Notes under the pieces: model-generated
The model's input: the letters and a program-made list of their open reading frames with translations, nothing else
Database searches by the model: none
Told to the model about the DNA's origin: nothing
Shown here: piece after piece, positions 35,839 through 44,470 of the stretch
How the letters are laid out: every line of letters begins with the position of its first letter
How positions within the stretch are numbered: position 1 is the first letter of the stretch
Translations under genes and position numbers: made by a program
From: an uncultured Flavobacteriales bacterium
GTDB taxonomy: Bacteria; Bacteroidota; Bacteroidia; Flavobacteriales; JBLHRE01
Assembly (NCBI GenBank): GCA_937139155.1
Contig: CAKZPI010000021.1
Location: 1-64,000, forward strand
DNA: 64,000 nucleotides
Direction: 5' to 3'

Positions 35839-38436
35839 ATGAACAAATTGTCTAAGCTTTTGGTTTTGCTCACCTTTAGCCTCGGAGCAATCGCTCAATG
35901 TCCAAACCCCAATACCTATTTTGCAAACTTGGGAACCGGGACGCATTTTGCATCCAACCTTCAGGGGACTCCATTTGGCCCCGGATCTACAACCAATGGC
36001 CAATCAATTCGAATTGATGGCACCTACATTATTGATGCTGCCAACATTAATTTCACAAACTGCTCTTTTGAGTTTGGCCAATTCGGCAAAATCATTATCG
36101 ATGGTGGGTCCCAGGTCTATAACATTGTTATTCATAACAACGAAATGGCCCCGTGCGACGAACAAAATTCCATGTGGGATGGGATACAAGTAAATGAACA
36201 AACCCCCACCAGCATAGAAGGAAATACAATCCGACTAGCAAAAATTGGAATTAGCTACCAAGGTTTAAATGTGTTTGAGCACCTTATTAACACTCAAAAC
36301 ACCTTTGAGAGATGCCTAAACGGGATAATTGTAGACAACCCTGTTCTACCCTCTAACAATTTGCCGGGAGCAATTGTGAAAGGGGGTGCCATTAACACCA
36401 CTGTAAATGGCTCTCTTCATTCCACTATTGGATATATCGTAAAATCAACCATTCCATATACCCATACCAACTTGTTCAATGAACCTTTAATTATGGAAAA
36501 TTTAGCAAATGGTTTGATTGTAAGTGCGGGAGCGGTATCCTTTACGCCCCTAGCTCATGGGTCAACATTTGACAACATTTATCCCTCAAATCACCAGTTT
36601 TACAATGGCTCTCAAACCTGGTATACGGATCGTTGGGGATCAGCAATTCACCTTACAACTACTGACCTTTCGCTAAAGACAAGTTTAACCGCTCACGGGA
36701 ATTACAGCGCAAGTGTGGGGCCTACCGGAACTCTGCAATTCCTAGGACCGATTCCGATTACCGTCACCAACTCATCGGCTGGGATTTCAGCCTATGGGTC
36801 CTCGATTGATATTTCGGGTTGCGTATTTGCCAATTTAGAAGAACGAGGTGTTTATGCAGAAAGGAATGCAATAGGAACTAGCGCATATAATCTAGTGATG
36901 AACGGTTGTTTAATGGAAAACATCCATTCTTCAACCTCCGCTGCTGGGGTTCATGCAATTGGTGACTGGGTTGATCAGGTTGCCATACAAGATTGCCACA
37001 TCAAACACCTTTCAAGTCCTCCAGTCGGTGCACCAGGGTCGCCACTTTCAACTCATGCAGGGATTCGGATCACCGAGGTGAACCAGTTTACTGGAAATAT
37101 TGCAACCCAATCACCGCTTTTAAAGACCATTACGGAAAATCAAATTCATGACATTACAAACGGTATTGAGGTGTTAAGTTTGCCAATCATTGGAATTAAA
37201 AGTCGAATTATTATCTCTGGGAATTACCTGACTGATTTTTACGACCTAAATCCAAGGGGGATTCAAATTGTTAACACAAACTATCCCCAAGTGGTTTTAA
37301 ATGAGATTCACGAAAGCAAAAATACAAACTCGTTTTGGGCGCAAAACGTGTTTTCAGGAAATTTCGCTTGCAATAAAGCCAGCAACTTTAGATGGGCGTT
37401 TTCATTTTTAAATGATAATAATGATACCCGCCTGGTTCGTAATGAAATGCGAGATAGAACAAGCCATCCCCATGCTAATGGAGGGGTTTATATTGGGTTT
37501 GGCTTTATTGGAGAACAATCCATAGGAGGGCTTCCGTCTTTTAATACCTGGATTGGAAACCAATGGAATACTAGCGGGGTGTATTTGTTTGATTTTAACC
37601 CAACCGCTGCTGCTGCAAATGCGCTTTTAACTTCGTTTAACTACAATCCAAACCAACAAAACTCTTTAACCAGCTCTACCTCCCCGTTTGCAGGTATTTC
37701 AATATCGTTTAACCAAACAGCAAACATTCCTGGCGGGCCCAATATTTCATGCAGGTTATCCGATCAGATATCTCCTAACCTTAACATCGCTCCGCTGACC
37801 AATAGTTATTTTTCACACTACCGGCTTGCCATGTTATGGATATCTGATAGTCTTACTTACTCTACCAACCAGGCCGTTTTAAGTGCGGTGGACTCGATAC
37901 GAGGTTCAACCTTATACAATGCAGCAAACACATTGCTAACTGGTAAGACTTTTAAGACTGGACTCACCATTGATCCAACCATGGACTCCATTGCAGCTCT
38001 TGCTGCTCAAACCAATAATTCGCCGTCGATGACTATGAGTATTGATCCAGACATTTTGCTTGAATCAGACATCTATGGCCCCTTTGTTTGGCATATTGCT
38101 CAATCAAAGGAGGTTTTTTCCGGCGGGCAACTTTTACCAACCAGTACGAATGCTTCTCCAGACCTTACCCCTACAAACCAGCGGCAACGTAGTAGTAATG
38201 AGACCTTAGTTTCGGGGGGCTTAATATACCCAAACCCTTCAAGTGGAATGATTCAATTTCAGAACTTAGATGAAATAATTGGAAAGAACTTTGTTGTAGC
38301 TGATCTTCAAGGGAAGGTATTAATGTCTGGAGCAGTTAGTTCTGAGGTATTAGACCTTAGCTCGCTTTCATCGGGTATCTACATCATCGACATTGAAGGT
38401 GTTGACGATCCAATGAAAATTGTTTTAACCCAATAA
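35839..38436 (+). CDS. T9SS-exported beta-helix protein (type A sorting domain)
   Basis: 865 residues. Signal peptide at 1-19 (LVLLTFSLGAIAQ). The body has repeated parallel beta-helix style turns (for example ISGCVFANLEERGVYAERN, INDCHI-like VAIQDCHIKHLSS). The end is a Por secretion type A domain (YPNPSSGMIQFQN and GIYIIDIEG...KIVLTQ). Probably a surface or secreted adhesin or polysaccharide-binding protein. It lies inside the element, as cargo, and is followed by a terminator and a second T9SS gene. Confidence 0.8.
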   Translation: MNKLSKLLVLLTFSLGAIAQCPNPNTYFANLGTGTHFASNLQGTPFGPGSTTNGQSIRIDGTYIIDAANINFTNCSFEFGQFGKIIIDGGSQVYNIVIHNNEMAPCDEQNSMWDGIQVNEQTPTSIEGNTIRLAKIGISYQGLNVFEHLINTQNTFERCLNGIIVDNPVLPSNNLPGAIVKGGAINTTVNGSLHSTIGYIVKSTIPYTHTNLFNEPLIMENLANGLIVSAGAVSFTPLAHGSTFDNIYPSNHQFYNGSQTWYTDRWGSAIHLTTTDLSLKTSLTAHGNYSASVGPTGTLQFLGPIPITVTNSSAGISAYGSSIDISGCVFANLEERGVYAERNAIGTSAYNLVMNGCLMENIHSSTSAAGVHAIGDWVDQVAIQDCHIKHLSSPPVGAPGSPLSTHAGIRITEVNQFTGNIATQSPLLKTITENQIHDITNGIEVLSLPIIGIKSRIIISGNYLTDFYDLNPRGIQIVNTNYPQVVLNEIHESKNTNSFWAQNVFSGNFACNKASNFRWAFSFLNDNNDTRLVRNEMRDRTSHPHANGGVYIGFGFIGEQSIGGLPSFNTWIGNQWNTSGVYLFDFNPTAAAANALLTSFNYNPNQQNSLTSSTSPFAGISISFNQTANIPGGPNISCRLSDQISPNLNIAPLTNSYFSHYRLAMLWISDSLTYSTNQAVLSAVDSIRGSTLYNAANTLLTGKTFKTGLTIDPTMDSIAALAAQTNNSPSMTMSIDPDILLESDIYGPFVWHIAQSKEVFSGGQLLPTSTNASPDLTPTNQRQRSSNETLVSGGLIYPNPSSGMIQFQNLDEIIGKNFVVADLQGKVLMSGAVSSEVLDLSSLSSGIYIIDIEGVDDPMKIVLTQ

Positions 38437-38446
38437 TAAATATAAG

Positions 38447-38473
38447 TAGCGGGGTGGAATACCCCGCTATTTT
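38447..38473 (+). terminator. Terminator between the two T9SS genes
   Basis: Perfect 9-bp stem TAGCGGGGT/ACCCCGCTA (38447-38455, 38461-38469) with a 5-nt loop and a TTTTC tail. Confidence 0.85.
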
Positions 38474-38482
38474 CAATTTACA

Positions 38483-40375
38483 ATGAACAAAACATTTGTG
38501 CTTTTTTTTGTTGTTGGTTTCCTGTTTTGTTGTTCAGTTTCTGCTCAGGTTATCACCAATCCCTATTCAAACCTTGTGATTGATAACGGTTATGGCCTGC
38601 GGTTAGAAAATGATTCAGTTTACCCCACTTATGGATTTAGCACACCTTTGACAGGAAGCCCATTTACGGTTTCTGACTCAAGCGGAAATATTTTGTTTTA
38701 TGGGAATCATGATAATGTTTTTAATAGGTTTAATAACCTTATGTTGGATGGAGATAGCTTAAATGGGTTCGTGAATTCTTTCTCGGGATGTGTAGTTGCA
38801 AGGGACCCTCAGAATGAAAACCGATATTACTTGTTTACCAACTCCAATGGAAGATTTCAAGAGGATAAACCTGAAAAACGTACCCTGCATTATACCCTTA
38901 TTGACCTGACTCTTGATGGAGGAAATGGCGGGGTGGTTCCTGGGCAAAAGAATATTTGGCTCATGGATGATGTTTCAGGTCACATGGGTATTATGGCCAA
39001 CGATTGTAAAATGTATTTAGTTGGAATTAAGAACTTAAAGGCAGAAGTTTATTCATATGAAATTACGCATGAAGGAATAAAAGGACCGATTTTATCCTCT
39101 TATACTGGGGCTCACCACAACTGGGAAAATCAAGGTAGTTTTCGCGAGGCTAATTGCAATCCATTTTTTGTTGTATCTGAATTTGATGAACCCACTGTGA
39201 AATTTCACTTTAACTTTACATCAGGAAAAGTGGACTCAGTCCAGCAAATAAACTTTCCTGCTAATTTGTCTTATTTGGATCATTTTGGGGTAAACACTTG
39301 CGTGTCACCTAATGATAGCTTTTTAATAACCGGGGTTGTGCCAGGTGGTTTTTTTGGGTTTTATTATGGGTTAATCCGGTATGAACTATTCCACTCCAAT
39401 GTGGACAGCATCATTAACAGTGCGGAAGTAATTGCATTTTCAGATTATAACCACTATGGAAATCACTATGGAGATCTTATGTTTTACAACAGCAATGATG
39501 TTATTCAATTAATGCGGTTTGGTGGCTACACCCGCTTCATTCTGAATGCAACATCACCCAATCCTACTGTTATGGATTCAGTCCGTTTCTTTCCGGACAC
39601 GTCTCATCAACTTGTTTACTGTGGCCAGCCAAGAAACCAATGCCATTACCCGGCGGTAGGCCAGCCTTTTAAGGTCTTGAAATACGCCAAAGAATACCAT
39701 GATTTCCTTCCAAAGGATACCCTGATTTGCAGGGGTGATTCGGTTTTATTGAGGGATGAAGTGCTGCACTCAACCCTTTCATGGTCGGATGGTACACAGG
39801 CCAAAGAGAGATGGGTGCATCAACCCGGAACCTATGTGGCCAGTAGGGTAGGGAATTGCCTAACCAAATACGACACCATAACCGTTTCATTCAAACCACA
39901 ACCTAGCCTAGAAAAAGAAGTTCCTCTTTGCCAGGCTGAACGTACCGAGGTTGGGTTTGATTTAGTTGAAGATGGGCAAATAGCCCTTTGGTCGGATGGG
40001 GAAATGGGTACATCACGCCTGTTTAGTTCTCCTGGAACCTATTACGTGACAACAAGCTATGCCGGCTGCACCTTTCAAGATTCCATACACATTACCGAGG
40101 ATGGATGTTGTGATGTTTTCCTGCCCAATGCCTACAGTCCGAATGGAGATGGATTGAACGATGAGTTCTTGCCTGTGTTCACCTGTGAACCTGAGTTTGC
40201 ATTAGCTAGGGTTTATGACCGGTGGGGGAAAGAAATTGCCCGTCAAAGGTATCCATTCTCAGGCTCCTTGATTCCCAAGGCTGCAAACTCAACCCTTTAT
40301 GTAGTTGACATTCAGTACAAATTTCCAAAGGGAGAGGTAGTCAACCTTCAAAAGAGGGTTCACTTGATACGGTAA
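38483..40375 (+). CDS. T9SS protein with type B (gliding-motility-associated) C-terminus
   Basis: 630 residues. Signal peptide ending near SVSAQ. Middle part resembles surface beta-propeller-like repeats found in many Bacteroidota exoproteins. The C-terminus is the CHU_C/type B sorting domain (FLPNAYSPNGDGLNDEF, then RVYDRWGKEI), which directs export through the T9SS and surface attachment. Position inside the element suggests cargo that alters the host surface, inferred. Confidence 0.85.
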   Translation: MNKTFVLFFVVGFLFCCSVSAQVITNPYSNLVIDNGYGLRLENDSVYPTYGFSTPLTGSPFTVSDSSGNILFYGNHDNVFNRFNNLMLDGDSLNGFVNSFSGCVVARDPQNENRYYLFTNSNGRFQEDKPEKRTLHYTLIDLTLDGGNGGVVPGQKNIWLMDDVSGHMGIMANDCKMYLVGIKNLKAEVYSYEITHEGIKGPILSSYTGAHHNWENQGSFREANCNPFFVVSEFDEPTVKFHFNFTSGKVDSVQQINFPANLSYLDHFGVNTCVSPNDSFLITGVVPGGFFGFYYGLIRYELFHSNVDSIINSAEVIAFSDYNHYGNHYGDLMFYNSNDVIQLMRFGGYTRFILNATSPNPTVMDSVRFFPDTSHQLVYCGQPRNQCHYPAVGQPFKVLKYAKEYHDFLPKDTLICRGDSVLLRDEVLHSTLSWSDGTQAKERWVHQPGTYVASRVGNCLTKYDTITVSFKPQPSLEKEVPLCQAERTEVGFDLVEDGQIALWSDGEMGTSRLFSSPGTYYVTTSYAGCTFQDSIHITEDGCCDVFLPNAYSPNGDGLNDEFLPVFTCEPEFALARVYDRWGKEIARQRYPFSGSLIPKAANSTLYVVDIQYKFPKGEVVNLQKRVHLIR

Positions 40376-40455
40376 GTTTCCAAAGGCCATCCTTTTCACA
40401 TAGCTGACTCTGTTTCTTTTCCCTGCGCCAATATACCTTCGGTGGGTTTTAGCGC

Positions 40456-40878
40456 ATGAAAAACAAACATGCAGCTTCATTCAGTGTTAAAACCTATGCC
40501 TCAGGAACCCAGATCACCCAATCCTCAATCCTAATCCTTTCCAAAGGAAACAACGCAGGCAAAATTTTAGACAAACCTTGTCCAAACTGTTTACTGATAA
40601 CCACCCATAATCCGGACGATTTTCCACGTCTCCATCTTAGCATTAAACGCCTTTTCCTTACGGGTGCTTTTGAAAGAATTCTTGTTGGCTCGGTCATCCC
40701 CTTTTTAAGGGTGTCAGAGGTTAGGGCTCTTATCCAGGAAGACTTACAGCATCAAACCTGTCATTCAAAAGTTCTCAAGATGAATCATCGACTAATAGAG
40801 GTCAACAAACTGCGTGAGAACCTAAAGCGTCAAATTGAATTGCTTAACCAACTGGAACGTTCCATTCTCTCGAGGTGA
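40456..40878 (+). CDS. Mobile-element protein, possibly DUF6943-like
   Basis: 140 residues. The segment LSKGNNAGKILDKPCPNCLL followed by a coiled C-terminus (LREN...QIELLNQLERSI) resembles a small family I associate with Bacteroidota mobile elements (DUF6943); this identity is from memory and uncertain. No catalytic motif visible. Confidence 0.5.
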   Translation: MKNKHAASFSVKTYASGTQITQSSILILSKGNNAGKILDKPCPNCLLITTHNPDDFPRLHLSIKRLFLTGAFERILVGSVIPFLRVSEVRALIQEDLQHQTCHSKVLKMNHRLIEVNKLRENLKRQIELLNQLERSILSR

Positions 40879-41122
40879 AGTGAATCGAGATCTCGTTTTA
40901 TTTCTGGTTCAATTAGGGGTGGCCATGGGCTTGTTTCATCCTGATGTACCGCTTATTTGTTCTGGATCATTTATCGATTCACCAAATGCAAATCTAACAC
41001 CTGGTCACCTGGTCAATGGATTTTCTACGGCATAACCTGGCCGGTATTCCAATTCCTCCATGGCCATGGCAACCAACCGGTGCTTGGGAGCCAGCATTAT
41101 GAATCAATTTAAATTATTTACC

Positions 41123-41515
41123 ATGAACAACTTAAGCAACAATGACATCTGGATTTTAAGAAGCCTGGCTAAACTTGACAGCTTTCTTTCAGAGAAGCAA
41201 CCGGATCCGATTAAATCATTACCTCCAATTGGGTGGCACCTCAAGAAGATGGTTCGAATCAACCGTGGCACGCAATTGCAAGACGTTTACAACACGCTTA
41301 ATCAGTTTGTGTACATCTTTGAAGGCAAGTCGCTTTTTATCTCTCTAGAGAGCTTATTTGACTCCGAGGAAATTCACAAACATGTAACTCAGCTCATGGA
41401 TAAATACCAATCCGAACTAGTTCAAGCCATGCAACCACAAGAGGAAGCCGAGCCTAAGCAGAAACCTGTATCAGATAAGAAGCCTCAAAGGGCCAAGGCA
41501 AGGAAATCTGCCTAA
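41123..41515 (+). CDS. Element protein with charged C-terminus, unknown
   Basis: 130 residues from the ATG at 41123 (MNNLSNNDIWILR); in-frame ATGs at 41060 and 41099 are less likely because of poor sequence and spacing. Helical, with a disordered Lys/Pro/Glu tail (EAEPKQKPVSDKKPQ). Followed 5 bp later by a strong terminator. No family recognised. About 240 bp upstream (40879-41122) show no convincing gene. Confidence 0.6.
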   Translation: MNNLSNNDIWILRSLAKLDSFLSEKQPDPIKSLPPIGWHLKKMVRINRGTQLQDVYNTLNQFVYIFEGKSLFISLESLFDSEEIHKHVTQLMDKYQSELVQAMQPQEEAEPKQKPVSDKKPQRAKARKSA

Positions 41516-41520
41516 CACAT

Positions 41521-41549
41521 ACCGCCTGCCCAACTGGGTGGGCGGTTTT
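41521..41549 (+). terminator. Terminator before the structured RNA region
   Basis: ACCGCC (41521-41526) pairs with GGCGGT (41541-41546), extended inward by CCC/GGG with wobbles; tail TTTTC. Confidence 0.8.
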
Positions 41550-41594
41550 CACACGCTCTTTTTATGAAAACAGCATAAACTGGCACTCAAATTG

Positions 41595-41660
41595 CATAAT
41601 TAATTAGGTAAAAGACATAGTTCCTGCTAGCCCTTGTCCTGAAAATCTTCTCTACTTTTG
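41595..41660 (+). promoter_or_regulatory. Promoter of the structured RNA with shared operator 17-mer
   Basis: -7 element TACTTTTG at 41653-41660 with a TTG at 41634-41636 as -33 candidate (16-bp gap). CATAATTAATTAGGTAA at 41595-41611 is the exact reverse complement of 31198-31214. Transcription should start near 41666, exactly where the first paired strand of the RNA begins. Confidence 0.55.
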
Positions 41661-41665
41661 GAGAG

Positions 41666-41840
41666 ACCAAACTTTCTGCTAGGTGAGCCTCTGGCTCGCT
41701 GTTGAACATTGCGGGCATTTTTTATGTCTTGACATCAATGAACGCGGTTCAGTACCCCCGTGAGGTAGCTTAATGGCCCTCACGAGCTTACCTAGTGTAG
41801 TTTGGTCAGCGGGAAGGGCTGAACCGTATTTTCTCAGCCC
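41666..41840 (+). ncRNA. Candidate structured RNA with pseudoknot
   Basis: Helices readable in the sequence: P1 ACCAAACT (41666-41673)/AGTTTGGT (41799-41806); P2 CTAGGT (41679-41684)/ACCTAG (41790-41795); hairpin GAGCC/GGCTC (41685-41697); hairpin CGTGAGG (41759-41765)/CCTCACG (41778-41784). CGGTTCAG (41745-41752) pairs with CTGAACCG (41819-41826), crossing P1 and P2. A competing 3' hairpin GGGCTGA/TCAGCCC (41816-41840) could switch with the pseudoknot. A promoter precedes it. No known family was recognised. It could also be the leader of the ORF at 41861. Confidence 0.5.
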
Positions 41841-41860
41841 AGACTTCTAAATTCTGAGCT

Positions 41861-42139
41861 ATGACCAAACCAGAAAACCAAAACCAGCCCTGCATCATTT
41901 GTGGGCACATGAAAACCAAAGAGCCAAAAGAATTCTTTTCGGAACTCTTTGACCTTTACTCCGGACAGGAAGCTGCCCTGGAGATCTTTGATATGTATGA
42001 AGCCTATTTGGCAAGTGATGTCTATGACTTGCGCTCACGTGAAGACCGCTGGCGCTTGCATAAACTCACCATCTACCTCTGTCATTTGCTTCAACTGGTA
42101 GAAGACAACCAGGAGAAAGTTGTAAAGGCCGTTTCCTGA
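41861..42139 (+). CDS. Small acidic protein with CxxC, unknown
   Basis: 92 residues. N-terminal CIICGH near residue 11, then an acidic helical body rich in Tyr/Asp/Glu. It starts about 20 nt after the structured RNA and may be translated from the same transcript, so the RNA could act as its cis-regulator. No family recognised. Confidence 0.55.
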   Translation: MTKPENQNQPCIICGHMKTKEPKEFFSELFDLYSGQEAALEIFDMYEAYLASDVYDLRSREDRWRLHKLTIYLCHLLQLVEDNQEKVVKAVS

Positions 42140-42229
42140 TGGTCTAATCCACTGCCAACCCATGCTTTGTTCGTGCCTGTAGCGGGCCTTTCTTGGTGGT
42201 TCTTGAAACAAAGTCTTGGGTTGGTTTTT

Positions 42230-43003
42230 TTATTTAAATCTGTCAGGAAACTTTTCCGTCAATTTTCTAGCCAAGGGAAGCGCCTTGCTGCCTTCTTCGA
42301 TCATTTGACTGACCATCCACCCATACAAGCTGTATTCGGTATAATATTTTAATCGATCATCACCTTCAAGTCTCAAGGCACAATGAAGGAAAAGGAATTT
42401 TGACCCAACCGTTTCGCAAAGATGACTAACCGCCATTTGTTTTTGGTTTGCCATTGACAAGGTGTTGTGAAATTTAGCTGGTTCGGCTTTGTTGGATTGG
42501 TAAGCCATAATCCCCCAAAAACAATTCTCGAAAATCGCTACACCTGGGATGTATTCTTCAAACCACTCCAAACATTCCTCCCGAATCATTTCCAAATCTG
42601 GTAATACAGGAACCTCCCAATTGCTCCACGATGTATTAAACCCTTGTCGCCAACCATCTCCCAGCTCCCAATCCAATCGTTTCTCCATCAGGGCAATCTT
42701 TTGGTCTACATAATTGTTGAACTCCCTGGTGTGCTCAAGATCAAGGAGCTTTTCTTGGAGTCTGCCTTGTTCCCTTTGAAGTTTACGTTGTGCTCCTTGA
42801 ATGCTTAGTTGTTGCCTCATTGAGTCGGCCATAGAGGCCATCTCCTCTTTTTGGTAGGCAAGGTCTACCCCAAATAAAAGGGCTGCTATAAACGCCATAG
42901 TAGCCGTAGCGCCATCCCATTCCCACCAACAAAACATGTATACCATCCCAATGTTTACCCCGCCCAATAGTAACGCGGTTAACAACGGCCAAACTTTTCT
43001 CAT
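42230..43003 (-). CDS. Membrane protein with coiled coil, opposite to the late operon
   Basis: 257 residues. Two N-terminal membrane segments (residues 5-50), a coiled coil rich in Gln/Arg/Glu (about 60-115) and a soluble C-terminal domain with several Trp/Cys. The only minus-strand gene between the repressor module and the integrase, divergent from the late operon across an iteron-like region. Position and orientation suggest expression in the lysogen, perhaps as an accessory or superinfection function; no family recognised. Confidence 0.65.
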   Translation of the reverse strand: MRKVWPLLTALLLGGVNIGMVYMFCWWEWDGATATMAFIAALLFGVDLAYQKEEMASMADSMRQQLSIQGAQRKLQREQGRLQEKLLDLEHTREFNNYVDQKIALMEKRLDWELGDGWRQGFNTSWSNWEVPVLPDLEMIREECLEWFEEYIPGVAIFENCFWGIMAYQSNKAEPAKFHNTLSMANQKQMAVSHLCETVGSKFLFLHCALRLEGDDRLKYYTEYSLYGWMVSQMIEEGSKALPLARKLTEKFPDRFK

Positions 43004-43131
43004 AGATATTGTTTTTATAGATCACTTTGATTTTCCCCCACCTCCCCCAATTGAGTGAATAAGAGTGCTAATAAACTGCGATTTGAGCGGTGACATATAG
43101 TATATATATTTTTTATTATGTCTTTTTTTTA

Positions 43132-43255
43132 AAGGGTATACCCTTCTTTAAATATATAAAACTGTGCTTTTGCACTCAGGTGGTTTAATCTACTGATAGT
43201 TAATTATTTAAACTCAGCACAGTTTTTAGCACAAAAGCACAAAAGCACAGTTTTT
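43132..43255. promoter_or_regulatory. Palindrome and iteron-like repeats ahead of the late operon
   Basis: A perfect 14-bp palindrome, AAGGGTATACCCTT, lies at 43132-43145. AACTGTGCTTTTG (43160-43172) recurs in inverted form, CAAAAGCACAGTT, near 43240-43252, and GCACAGTTTTT occurs at about 43217-43227 and 43245-43255. This 335-bp gap (43004-43338) is very AT-rich and otherwise gene-free, so it fits a regulatory region or a replication origin. Confidence 0.6.
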
Positions 43256-43338
43256 CACCTTGAGACCCCTGGTTTTTACCTTCGTTTTGTCCTTTATACC
43301 CCCTTTACATTCTTAGAAATTAGCCTAAAATTCAGTCT

Positions 43339-43608
43339 ATGTTTACCGATACCCGAGGTAAGGTTGTAAACCTTCAAGCCATTCGAGCTCAGGAAATTTC
43401 ACCTGATGACAACAATGATCTTCCTTTTGAAGGTGGTATTTATGTAGGTGGGGATGCAACCACTGCAGGCAATGTTCGTGTAACTCTTGCTGAAGATGAC
43501 AGCGATGTCACCTTTAGAAACGTTCCAGACGGCACCATTTTACCCATTCGAGCCAAGCGTGTTTTTGCAACGGGTACCACTGCTCTTAACTTGGTTTTAA
43601 TTGCATGA
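43339..43608 (+). CDS. Spike-base/head decoration-like protein
   Basis: 89 residues. The pattern GGIYVGGDATTAGNVRVTL, then VTFRNVPDGTILPIRAKRV and FATGTTALNLV, resembles the small virion proteins annotated as spike base (RCAP_Rcc01079 type) in gene transfer agents and many phages. First gene of the late operon and the clearest virion-like signature in it. Its stop overlaps the next start (ATGA). Confidence 0.65.
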   Translation: MFTDTRGKVVNLQAIRAQEISPDDNNDLPFEGGIYVGGDATTAGNVRVTLAEDDSDVTFRNVPDGTILPIRAKRVFATGTTALNLVLIA

Positions 43609-44066
43609 TTGCTGCGTCCATTTCCATAGCAACTTTTTCATTAGGTAAACAACCTACTGAAACCCCTCCAAGCTTCGGAGATGAAATGGTTGTTAATGGC
43701 GATTTTTCTTCCGCCGGCGATGACTGGCAAGAATCTAGCCAGTTTGTGGTTTCTTATCCCAGTGGAACGTGTAGATTAGCCGCCAGCTCTACCATTGATG
43801 CGTCAATTACACAAGGAATCAATGGGCTTGAGCATGGCTCTGATTACCAATTAAAATTTGATCTTGTAACAAGCGATGCAAATACGGACTTCTTACTTGA
43901 AGGCCTTTTTGGTTCCCAAGTTTTATCAAAACAAGTTAACGCGTATACATTCAACTACACGTATGATCAAACCAATGGGAATGATCTGATTTTTAAGTTG
44001 GACGCAAGCTTTGGAGGTTCAGGGTCAGTTACAATAGATAACATTTCACTAAAAAAGATTACCTGA
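43605..44066 (+). CDS. Jelly-roll/CBM-like late protein
   Basis: 153 residues. MVVNGDFSSAGDDWQESSQF and IDNISLKKI are the start and end of a carbohydrate-binding-module-like beta-sandwich. The first 17 residues are somewhat hydrophobic but not a clear signal peptide. Likely a receptor-binding or decoration protein. Overlaps both neighbours. Confidence 0.6.
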   Translation: MIAASISIATFSLGKQPTETPPSFGDEMVVNGDFSSAGDDWQESSQFVVSYPSGTCRLAASSTIDASITQGINGLEHGSDYQLKFDLVTSDANTDFLLEGLFGSQVLSKQVNAYTFNYTYDQTNGNDLIFKLDASFGGSGSVTIDNISLKKIT

Positions 44067-44470
44067 TGCCAGTACCTAGTTTTGATAGCCTAGAAGATTA
44101 TCAGGTATACCTTGAAGGTTTAATCAAATCGAACGAACCGCTGAATGTAACCGCAGAAAAGTTGCGAGATGCGCTTTCTGCATTATATCAAAGCGCTCTA
44201 ACCCCTGATCAGTATAGTGGAGGAGACCTTGCCACACTTGATGAAAACGGAAGAATCAAGAACAAGGTCAACCAAACCATTACTCTTGAAGAGCCCACAT
44301 CAGAGGTTACAACCTCAGGCCTGGTTGGATACAGCCTGGACGAGGTTTTGTTTTACAATGGGGGAATTGAGCTCCGTTCTTCGGGCAATGTGAACTCCTT
44401 GAATTCAGAGACTGGTTTGGTCCAGTTTAATCAAGCCTTATCTGGAACTCTAATCATTTTAAGCATATGA
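44066..44470 (+). CDS. Late-operon protein, fibre-associated
   Basis: 134 residues. A helical N-terminus (SFDSLEDYQVYLEGLIKS, NVTAEKLRDALSALYQ) resembles short proteins placed just before tail fibres in Bacteroidota phages, followed by a beta-rich C-terminus. Overlaps the following fibre-like gene by 4 bp. Confidence 0.5.
   Translation: MPVPSFDSLEDYQVYLEGLIKSNEPLNVTAEKLRDALSALYQSALTPDQYSGGDLATLDENGRIKNKVNQTITLEEPTSEVTTSGLVGYSLDEVLFYNGGIELRSSGNVNSLNSETGLVQFNQALSGTLIILSI

Noticed and set aside
35839..38436. Phage tail spike
   Set aside because: The beta-helix would fit, but the C-terminal T9SS sorting domain and signal peptide show export by the host secretion system.
40835..41035. Open frame of 66 codons between two element genes
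   Set aside because: Overlaps the end of the preceding gene, has no recognisable features and no good start context; treated as chance.
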